DNA of 64,000 bases from Pseudomonadales bacterium (lineage in GTDB: Bacteria; Pseudomonadota; Gammaproteobacteria; Pseudomonadales; Azotimanducaceae): contig JAESSY010000005.1 of assembly GCA_016763855.1 (NCBI GenBank), positions 1-64,000 of the forward strand, written 5' to 3'. How positions within the stretch are numbered: position 1 is the first letter of the stretch; the number at the start of each line of letters is the position of its first letter. Below the pieces are notes generated by a model. The model did not search any database. It was not told the DNA's origin and was given only the letters and a program-made list of their open reading frames with translations. Both the position numbers and the translations under genes were made by a program. This document shows positions 57,572 through 64,000 of the stretch, piece by piece.

Positions 57572-59620
57572 ATGAAATCAAATAGAATATGGAATAGAAA
57601 TTTAATGGCTGGAGGTCTAACAATTCTACTATTGTCGTCCTGTACCACTTTGAATAATATTGAAAAAGGTTCCAGTGCGGTATTTGTAAAGCCGCCCCTG
57701 CTGAGGGAGACGACTGAGTCCAAGAATCAGTCGGAAACAACGATTATTGATGGCCAAGATGACTCAAAGCCAGAGTTAGTTGTGAGTGATACGCCTCAGG
57801 CTGTATTTGGAGATTCAACATCATCTGTATCGGATAACAGTCTAGGGTTAGCGGATGGCCCGCCAATCTCTGTTAGCTTCAATCAACTTCCTTTGCCCGC
57901 CTTTATTAATGAAGTTTTTGCTAAGCAACTAAATTTATCTTATGTCATAGACCCTGCCTTGAGCGCAACAAAGGACCTGGTTACTTTAAATTTAGCAAAA
58001 CCACAGTCTCCTATTGATTTATATCGTACAGCTAAAATGGTGTTAGCCGATTATGGCATCAGTGTGCGTCAAGGAGGAATGGTGTTAAGGATCGTTGCCG
58101 ATAAAGAAGCGTCGGGTACAACTGTCCCTCTGCTGATAAATGGAGCAACATTACCAGATGTTCCCCCTAGTCATAGACCAATCTTTGCCATTATACCTTT
58201 GTCAGTAGTGCGTAATACACAAGTGGCACAATGGCTGAGACAAATATTTAATGGAGTATCGGTTCAAACCTTTGAAGATCCCGACAGGAATGCCATTCTA
58301 GTAAAAGGTAAGTCTGCTATTGTTGCGCAGGTAGTCGATGCTATAAAAGTGCTAGATCAACCTTTGATGAAAGGTCGCTTCGCAAAATCACTGACACCTT
58401 CTTATATGAGTGTGGATAAGCTTGCGGATTCCATCGTTACAGTGTTACGTGCTGAGGGTTATGCAGCATCATTATCTCCGCCTATTGGTAGTATTCTGGT
58501 TATACCGTTAAAGAATGCCAACAGAATCGTAGTGTTTGCAGGAACGCGAGCGATCCTGGATCACGTCATTGACTGGGCAAGGGAGCTCGATCAAAGGCAT
58601 CAAGAAGAGATTGCAGATGGCATCTTCAGCTATGAAGTTCAAAATGTTCAAGCCAGCCATATAGCTGATTTGCTACTGTTGTTGGAAGGAGGTAGTTCGC
58701 AGTCGTCGAGCGGTGAAAATCAACAGGCAGCACAAAGCGGAGGAAAGGTGACAGGCGGCTCATTGGTTGTAGATGAAAACCTGAATATTCTATATCTTAA
58801 AGGTAGTGGTAAAACATGGTTGGGTTTATTACCCTCCATTGAAAAAATGGATAAACCTGTTCCGTCAGTTTTGCTGGAAGTGGTAATTGCAGAGGTTTCA
58901 TTGGATGATCAAGAAACTTCCGGTATCGAATGGTTGTTCAATAGTAAGGGGTTTGATAATTTAAGCTTAACTGGCAGTACTCAAAGCGGCCTAGATCTAG
59001 GCGGAAGCGGTCTAACGCTCACCTTTGATAGTGCGGGGGTAACTAGAGCAGCAATCAATGCATTCTATAGAGACACTAGGGCGGTAATAAAGTCGTCTCC
59101 AAAAATTCTTGTGAAGAGTGGTGAAGAAGCTACCATCGAAGTGGGCAATGAAATCCCGATTATCACGTCAAATTCTCAATCTATCAGCGGCGGCGACACG
59201 CCGGTTATTCAAACTATCCAATATAGAAAGACAGGCGTATTGTTGACGGTAAAGCCGATCGTACAAGCTAGCGGCCTGGTTGATATTGAGATTAGCCAAG
59301 AGCTAAGTGAGCAGCAAATAGCAAGCGCTGGCGCTGGCGGCTCTCCAATAATACTAACGAGAAAATTTCAAACAACCCTAACCCTGAGAGACGGAGGATC
59401 AGTTTTATTGGGGGGCTTGATTTCTTCCTCTCAAAGCGAAGGGGAATTTGGAATTCCCATTTTAGGTAAAGTGCCGCTACTGGGCAAACTTTTTCGAACT
59501 AACTCGGTCAATTCTGCGAGAACAGAATTGCTTGTACTAGTCATCCCTTATGTCATTAGAAATAATCAAGACGCGATCGATATAACAGAAGCTTTCCGTG
59601 AACGGCTGAGTATTGAGTAA
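57572..59620 (+). CDS. gspD: type II secretion secretin GspD (lipoprotein)
   Basis: 682 residues. Lipoprotein signal ending 'LTILLLSSC', so outer-membrane targeting may be pilotin-independent. N0-like domain near 95-170, N1-N3 repeats, then the secretin core with 'SVLLEVVIAEVSLDDQETSG', 'GNEIPIITSNSQSI' and the C-terminal 'LLGGLISSSQSEGEFGIPIL', 'VPLLGKLFR'. It forms the outer-membrane gate and closes the operon, which is 18 bases or less between most genes. Confidence 0.95.
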   Translation: MKSNRIWNRNLMAGGLTILLLSSCTTLNNIEKGSSAVFVKPPLLRETTESKNQSETTIIDGQDDSKPELVVSDTPQAVFGDSTSSVSDNSLGLADGPPISVSFNQLPLPAFINEVFAKQLNLSYVIDPALSATKDLVTLNLAKPQSPIDLYRTAKMVLADYGISVRQGGMVLRIVADKEASGTTVPLLINGATLPDVPPSHRPIFAIIPLSVVRNTQVAQWLRQIFNGVSVQTFEDPDRNAILVKGKSAIVAQVVDAIKVLDQPLMKGRFAKSLTPSYMSVDKLADSIVTVLRAEGYAASLSPPIGSILVIPLKNANRIVVFAGTRAILDHVIDWARELDQRHQEEIADGIFSYEVQNVQASHIADLLLLLEGGSSQSSSGENQQAAQSGGKVTGGSLVVDENLNILYLKGSGKTWLGLLPSIEKMDKPVPSVLLEVVIAEVSLDDQETSGIEWLFNSKGFDNLSLTGSTQSGLDLGGSGLTLTFDSAGVTRAAINAFYRDTRAVIKSSPKILVKSGEEATIEVGNEIPIITSNSQSISGGDTPVIQTIQYRKTGVLLTVKPIVQASGLVDIEISQELSEQQIASAGAGGSPIILTRKFQTTLTLRDGGSVLLGGLISSSQSEGEFGIPILGKVPLLGKLFRTNSVNSARTELLVLVIPYVIRNNQDAIDITEAFRERLSIE

Positions 59621-59682
59621 ACTATCGTGAATTTAACAAACTCAAACATTACGATTGAGATAGATTAGCGAGTTGAGCTGAA

Positions 59683-60879
59683 GTGCGCATACTCCATATC
59701 GGGAAGTATTATCAACCGTTCTCCGGCGGGATTGAAAATTTCATGAAAGCTTTGATGGAAGAGAGTGTATCTCAAGGCCATCAGGTGGCAGCTATTGTAC
59801 ATGACCATACGGGTGGAGAGTTATCCGATTTTGAAGTATGTAGTAATGTCGATATCTATCGCGCTAAGTCCTTAGGTCAATTTCTATATGCGCCCATAGC
59901 GCCATCCATTCCCTCATTGATTCGAAGAGTAATTCTTAGTTATCAGCCGGATATTTTGCATTTACACATGCCAAACTTAACGGTATTTTTTTTATTGCTA
60001 ATGAGCGTGGCGAAAAAAATACCGTGGGTGGTTCATTGGCATTCTGATGTGGAGTTTAATAAAGATCAGTTTGTCCCTCGGCTAGCCTACACATTGTTCT
60101 ACTCAAAGTTAGAGTCAAAGGTACTAAAAGCAGCGAAAAGAATAATTGTGACCTCGCCACCCTACTTAGAAACAAGTAAGGCACTTTTGCCCTTTGTTGA
60201 AAAATGTTCGGTGATACCGCTTGGATTGGCCCCGGATGAAAAGAAAGAAAACGGAGGTGAAAAACAAAAGGTTCCTGATGCTCACGATGCTGACAAAGTC
60301 GGCGTGATAAAGCTGTTAACTGTTGGGCGATTGTCTTACTACAAAGGCCACAAAACTTTATTGGCGGCATTGTCTCAAATATCGCAGGTAGCGAATCATT
60401 TTCAGCTAGATATAGTTGGTACGGGAGAATGTGAATCTTTACTATTAGCGCAAATAAAAGATTTGAGACTTGATAAATGTGTCCGCCTTAGAGGGTACAT
60501 ATCTGATGAGAAAATAGATCAATATTTTCATAACTGTGACATTTTTTGCCTCCCATCGATCAATCGATCCGAAGCTTTTGGACTTGTTCTGCTTGAAGCT
60601 TTTAGAGCAGGAAAGCCATGTCTTGTTAGTAATGTTACGGGTTCCGGTATGAATTGGGTTGTTGGAGATGGTGTAGAAGGCTGGCATTTTAAGCAAGAGA
60701 ATGTTGAAAGCCTGATAGAAATGCTTAGCTATCTTGCCTCCCACCCGAAAACTATTTCTGAACTTGGTGATAATGCGCGTAAACGTTACAATATGGTTTT
60801 TAAAATTGACCAAATCTATAGGCTAATTGATCAAGAATATCTTTTAGTTCTGAATAGTACTCAGGAAATTGAAGCTTAA
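59683..60879 (+). CDS. glycosyltransferase family 4
   Basis: 398 residues from GTG. GT-B fold. N-terminal 'IGKYYQPFSGGIENFMKALM' is the acceptor-side loop of family 4; the C-terminal donor domain has 'LLTVGRLSYYKGHKTLLAAL' and the EX7E motif in 'SEAFGLVLLEAFRAGKPCLV'. The donor and acceptor sugars cannot be told. Cytoplasmic or membrane-peripheral. Starts a cluster of four genes two to 25 bases apart or overlapping. Confidence 0.92.
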   Translation: MRILHIGKYYQPFSGGIENFMKALMEESVSQGHQVAAIVHDHTGGELSDFEVCSNVDIYRAKSLGQFLYAPIAPSIPSLIRRVILSYQPDILHLHMPNLTVFFLLLMSVAKKIPWVVHWHSDVEFNKDQFVPRLAYTLFYSKLESKVLKAAKRIIVTSPPYLETSKALLPFVEKCSVIPLGLAPDEKKENGGEKQKVPDAHDADKVGVIKLLTVGRLSYYKGHKTLLAALSQISQVANHFQLDIVGTGECESLLLAQIKDLRLDKCVRLRGYISDEKIDQYFHNCDIFCLPSINRSEAFGLVLLEAFRAGKPCLVSNVTGSGMNWVVGDGVEGWHFKQENVESLIEMLSYLASHPKTISELGDNARKRYNMVFKIDQIYRLIDQEYLLVLNSTQEIEA

Positions 60880-60881
60880 GT

Positions 60882-61577
60882 ATGTCTCATCAATTGTTAA
60901 TCGCTATTCCTGCGCATAATGAATCTGAGAGTGTCGCTCAAGTTGTCTCATCGCTAATTACTCAGCATTATGAGGTCTTAGTTGTAGATGACGCCAGCAC
61001 TGATGATACTGCGAGAATTGCTCGAGAAAAGGGAGCCAAGGTCATGTCCCTAGTAAATAATCTAGGCGCGTGGGGTGCAACCCAGGCAGGCTTAAGATAT
61101 GCAAATAGGAAATCGTATAGCTTAGTCTTAACTATGGACGCTGATGGGCAACATCTTCCTAATTCTATACCCGACTTTTTAGCAGAACATGGGGAAAGTA
61201 AACTTGATGTCTCCATTGGTGCCTACCCAGAAAGAGGAAGTAGCGCACGGAAAATTGCGTGGCATTTTTTTCGTCGGCTATCCCGGCTTACCATTGTTGA
61301 TCTGACGTCTGGATTAAGAATTTATAATAGGCATGCAATTGAATTGTTAAGTTTGCCAGCAGCAAGTTTGATGGATTATCAAGATGTTGGCGTGTTAATT
61401 ATGCTTAATAGATCTGGTCTTGCCCTTGGGGAAGTGCCAGTAAAAATGGAAAAGCGATCTGCCGGGAAGTCTCGAATTTTTGGTTCTTGGTGGAGCGTAT
61501 TTTTCTATATGTTGCATACAACAATTTTGTGCTTAATCAAATTCAACTTTTCAAAAAAGAGGCAAAATGCCTATTAA
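60882..61577 (+). CDS. glycosyltransferase family 2, DPM1-like
   Basis: 231 residues. GT-A fold with 'LVVDDASTDDTARIAREKGA' and the metal-binding DxD-like 'LTMDADGQHLPNSIPDFL'. C-terminal hydrophobic segment 'VFFYMLHTTILCLIKFNF'. Resembles dolichyl/polyprenyl-phosphate mannose synthases that charge lipid carriers for membrane glycosyltransferases. A likely supplier of sugar to the TPR membrane protein three genes on. Confidence 0.9.
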   Translation: MSHQLLIAIPAHNESESVAQVVSSLITQHYEVLVVDDASTDDTARIAREKGAKVMSLVNNLGAWGATQAGLRYANRKSYSLVLTMDADGQHLPNSIPDFLAEHGESKLDVSIGAYPERGSSARKIAWHFFRRLSRLTIVDLTSGLRIYNRHAIELLSLPAASLMDYQDVGVLIMLNRSGLALGEVPVKMEKRSAGKSRIFGSWWSVFFYMLHTTILCLIKFNFSKKRQNAY

Positions 61578-61929
61578 TCTCGTTACTGGCATTGCAGCAA
61601 TTTTAGTTGTGATAACGATTACCTATCTGATTAGAAAAGATCACCTGCACGTTAAATATAGCGTTTGGTGGTTATTGTTAACTGCGCCTATTTTAGTATT
61701 AGGTGTGTTTCCAGAAGCAAATGATGTTGTAGGGGCCAAACTCGGCATTTCATATCCTCCTATATTACCTGTGATCGTTGCGATACTTCTCCTGTTGATT
61801 AGATCGTTAACCACAGATATAGAATTGTCAAAGAAAAGCGTGAGAATCAATAGACTCGTTCAGCGTATGGCGATACTTGAACAAGAATTGTCAGATCTCA
61901 AAATTTCCGGCCGGGATGAAAATACTTAA
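61567..61929 (+). CDS. DUF2304 membrane protein
   Basis: 120 residues, overlapping the GT2 gene by 11 bases. Three membrane segments ('VTGIAAILVVITITYLI', 'YSVWWLLLTAPILVLGVF', 'PPILPVIVAILLLLI') and a coiled-coil tail ('LVQRMAILEQELSDLKI'). DUF2304 proteins regularly accompany DPM1-like glycosyltransferases; a helper or anchoring role is inference. Confidence 0.85.
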   Translation: MPINLVTGIAAILVVITITYLIRKDHLHVKYSVWWLLLTAPILVLGVFPEANDVVGAKLGISYPPILPVIVAILLLLIRSLTTDIELSKKSVRINRLVQRMAILEQELSDLKISGRDENT

Positions 61930-61953
61930 GGCAATTTTTGATATGAAACTGAA

Positions 61954-63756
61954 ATGTTAAGATGGCTTAAGGCATTTGATTCTGATTTTACGAAAGTTGT
62001 ACTTGTAATATTGGCAGGTATCGCTGCATATGCTCATACCCTAGATATACCCTTCTACTTAGATGATATTGCTTCAATTGTTGATAATCCAGCCATTGTA
62101 GAATCGTCTAACATTCGAGCTATTTGGGATTTTTCGCCTTTACGCTTTATTGGTTATTATAGTTTTGCGCTTAACTTTGCGGTTCATGGAAGTGATGTAT
62201 TGGGTTATCACATTGTTAATATTTCGATTCACCTTCTAACTTCAGTTGTTATATATTTAATAGTCTCACGGTTTCTACAGCTACAAAATGTGGGAAAGGT
62301 TCCGAATCAAAGTGAATTAGCAATTGCAAAATATGTCCCTTTTGTCGTTGCCTTGTTTTTTGTATTGCATCCCCTAAACACTCAGGCGGTAAGCTATGTG
62401 GTACAGAGGTTGGCATCGATGTCGGCGCTATTTTATCTCTGTACTCTATATTTTTACCTTAGCGCAAGGATGTCTTCTCGGCTCAGTAATCAGTTAGTGT
62501 TGTATGCTCTGACGATACTATTAATGATCTTTGCCTGCCTAACAAAACAAAATGCCTTTACTTTGCCTCTCGCTATAATATTGATGGAAGCGTGCTTTTT
62601 TGCCAAGACTGGGAGCGAAGCTAAGCGCTTGCTAATTTACATTTCAAGTTTGTTTTTGTTGGCGCTTGGATTGTTAACAGTAATTCTCTGGATAGGTGTT
62701 GTAGATGTTGGAGACATTGATCGAAGCCTACGAGAGACTGATACGATTACAAGGAAAGACTATTTAACCGCTCAAATACTGGTTGTTTGGAAGTACATTG
62801 GGTTATTTTTTTGGCCTCATCCGTTAAATTTGGATTATGACAACAATGCAATCGCGACGACTTTTTCTGTGGCAACTGTTCTAGGCTTGTTAGGACATAT
62901 TAGTTTAATTGGTTTTTCTATACTTCGATTGAGAAAATTGCCCTTGGTCGCGTTTGGAGTATTGTTTTATTACCTAACCTTAAGCGTGGAATCGAGTGTG
63001 ATTCCTATTCGCGATCTTATGTTTGAGCATCGAACCTACCTGCCTAACTTTGGTCTATTGCTTGCCGTGATTTACCTTTTATTCTCATTGAAAGTGTTTT
63101 CATGTCGCTTCAGAATGATAGTTATTCTCTCTGTTACAATTATATTGGGGACCTTATCTTGGCAGCGTAACGACTTATGGCGACATCCAGTTGCCTTCTA
63201 CGATGCGGCAATTAAGAATTCTCCTGGGCAATCCCGAAATTGGGTTGCACTTAGCCAAGTTTACTTTAAGTATAATGAAGATGAGAAAGCCTTAAGCTTA
63301 CTCCGGAAAGAATTGAGACAGAACCAAATAGAGAATGACGGAGTGATTGATGAACCTTTGTATGTACTGGCTTTTTGGTCTCAGTTGTTAAGGGCGAATG
63401 GTCTGAATGAAAAGGCCAATCGTGTTGAAAGAACTTATGGCATCAATAAAGACAACAAAACGAGACAAAGAATGTTGCTTGAACGGGGAAACAATGAACT
63501 GCTTAAATCGCGCTATATGGAAGCTGCCAAGTTTTACCAAGAGATCCTTGTACTCAATCCAAATCATGAAAATGCACAGATCAATCTCGGTGTAGTAGCC
63601 ATGATGGAAGGGAGGCTAGATGAAGCTGAATTGATATTTTTACGCTTTCCAAACAATAGTGTATCTAGATCGAACCTACCGCTCATTCTAGACCTACGAA
63701 GGGGTGATACAACAATTGGTTCCATGAAAAGGAAAGTGTTTGAAAAAACACAATAG
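61954..63756 (+). CDS. multi-pass membrane protein with C-terminal TPRs (TMTC-like)
   Basis: 600 residues: about ten membrane segments to residue 400, then TPRs ('WVALSQVYFKYNEDEKALSL', 'AAKFYQEILVLNPNHENAQI'). The first loop carries 'FYLDDIASIVDNPAI', the acidic pair seen in GT-C O-mannosyltransferase-type enzymes, and 'HPLNTQAVSYVVQRLASMSA' is typical of the TMTC/DUF1736 group. This suggests a polyprenyl-phosphate-sugar-dependent protein glycosyltransferase. Activity is inference from the fold and from its DPM1-like neighbour. Confidence 0.83.
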   Translation: MLRWLKAFDSDFTKVVLVILAGIAAYAHTLDIPFYLDDIASIVDNPAIVESSNIRAIWDFSPLRFIGYYSFALNFAVHGSDVLGYHIVNISIHLLTSVVIYLIVSRFLQLQNVGKVPNQSELAIAKYVPFVVALFFVLHPLNTQAVSYVVQRLASMSALFYLCTLYFYLSARMSSRLSNQLVLYALTILLMIFACLTKQNAFTLPLAIILMEACFFAKTGSEAKRLLIYISSLFLLALGLLTVILWIGVVDVGDIDRSLRETDTITRKDYLTAQILVVWKYIGLFFWPHPLNLDYDNNAIATTFSVATVLGLLGHISLIGFSILRLRKLPLVAFGVLFYYLTLSVESSVIPIRDLMFEHRTYLPNFGLLLAVIYLLFSLKVFSCRFRMIVILSVTIILGTLSWQRNDLWRHPVAFYDAAIKNSPGQSRNWVALSQVYFKYNEDEKALSLLRKELRQNQIENDGVIDEPLYVLAFWSQLLRANGLNEKANRVERTYGINKDNKTRQRMLLERGNNELLKSRYMEAAKFYQEILVLNPNHENAQINLGVVAMMEGRLDEAELIFLRFPNNSVSRSNLPLILDLRRGDTTIGSMKRKVFEKTQ

Positions 63757-63894
63757 GATACGCTAAACATTCATAGTAGATTTCATGACTAGTCGTTGCA
63801 GTTCTTGTTAGAATACCTTTCATTTGAACGTTGTAGTATTCTTCTGTTTAAGGCGAGGTTTCAAAGTAAATAATCCACGGTATAGCCTAAAAGA

Positions 63895-64000
63895 ATGAAT
63901 GAAACATCCAATAAATCCCTCCAAAGCATAGCCAACTTTTTCTTGATACTCAGCGTCTTACTGCTTTGTGTGATTGCTCTCTTGATATTCGACATCGTTC
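63895..64000 (+). CDS. start of a membrane protein (3' end outside window)
   Basis: ATG at 63895 opens a frame reading MNETSNKSLQSIANFF then a hydrophobic helix 'LILSVLLLCVIALLIFDIV'. Only 35 residues are visible. Its position after the glycosyltransferase cluster suggests a polysaccharide or O-antigen-related membrane protein, but this cannot be established. Confidence 0.5.
   Translation, partial: MNETSNKSLQSIANFFLILSVLLLCVIALLIFDIV

Overview
This window looks like the chromosome of a free-living, probably aquatic, Gram-negative gammaproteobacterium. The gene order supports this: the spc and alpha ribosomal operons run into rplQ, followed by uvrA / MFS / ssb; then proA-nadD-rsfS-rlmH-mrdA-rodA-rlpA-dacA-ybeD-lipB-lipA; then hemA-prfA-prmC-moeB and lolB-ispE-tRNA-Gln-prs-rplY-pth-ychF. 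These blocks are arranged as in Pseudomonas and related orders. LolB, a type II secretion system, an outer-membrane-type barrel and Wzm/Wzt confirm a double-membrane cell. The genus cannot be named from the sequence alone.

Layout. 1-7.4 kb: ribosomal proteins S14 to L17 with secY and rpoA, closed by a bidirectional terminator. 7.4-12.6 kb: uvrA (-), a YajR-like MFS transporter and ssb. 12.7-16.1 kb: a chemoreceptor gene broken by two frameshifts, a small secreted barrel-like protein and uppP. 16.3-28.5 kb: a LON-domain protein, then the proA-to-lipA housekeeping run for NAD synthesis, ribosome silencing and modification, cell elongation (PBP2/RodA/RlpA/PBP5) and lipoate attachment, ending in a frameshifted pyruvate kinase gene. 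28.6-32.7 kb (-): hemA-prfA-prmC-moeB. 32.9-40.1 kb: a TPR lipoprotein, lolB, ispE, tRNA-Gln, prs, rplY, pth, ychF and tRNA-Met.

From 40.1 kb the window becomes accessory. A tandem pair of about 94-bp stem-loop units sits directly behind tRNA-Met. Next comes a minus-strand cluster: a secreted protein with about ten 'D-x-x-G-x-D-x-Y ... S-Q-G-x-G' repeats, a VanZ-like membrane protein whose start codon overlaps the repeat protein's stop, and a large methyltransferase. This is the least familiar gene set here. A Thr/Ala-rich secreted, S-layer-like gene follows. It has no NTG start codon, a Shine-Dalgarno sequence that could be sequestered by an upstream complement, and a frameshift. It is followed by a Wzm/Wzt polysaccharide ABC exporter (-).

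49.6-59.6 kb holds a complete type II secretion operon in the order E-F-G-H-I-J-K-L-M-(C/N-like)-D, the Xanthomonas xps order, with a short HR-domain-only GspC/N-like subunit and a lipoprotein secretin. 59.7-63.8 kb carries two glycosyltransferases, a DUF2304 protein and a multi-pass TPR membrane protein, with the start of one more membrane protein at the edge. Together the 43-64 kb part looks devoted to building and exporting cell-surface protein and glycan.

Several otherwise well-conserved genes (the chemoreceptor twice, pyk, the S-layer-like gene, probably the lolB signal peptide) are interrupted by changes consistent with one-base indels. This could be real gene decay or residual sequencing error; raw reads would decide.
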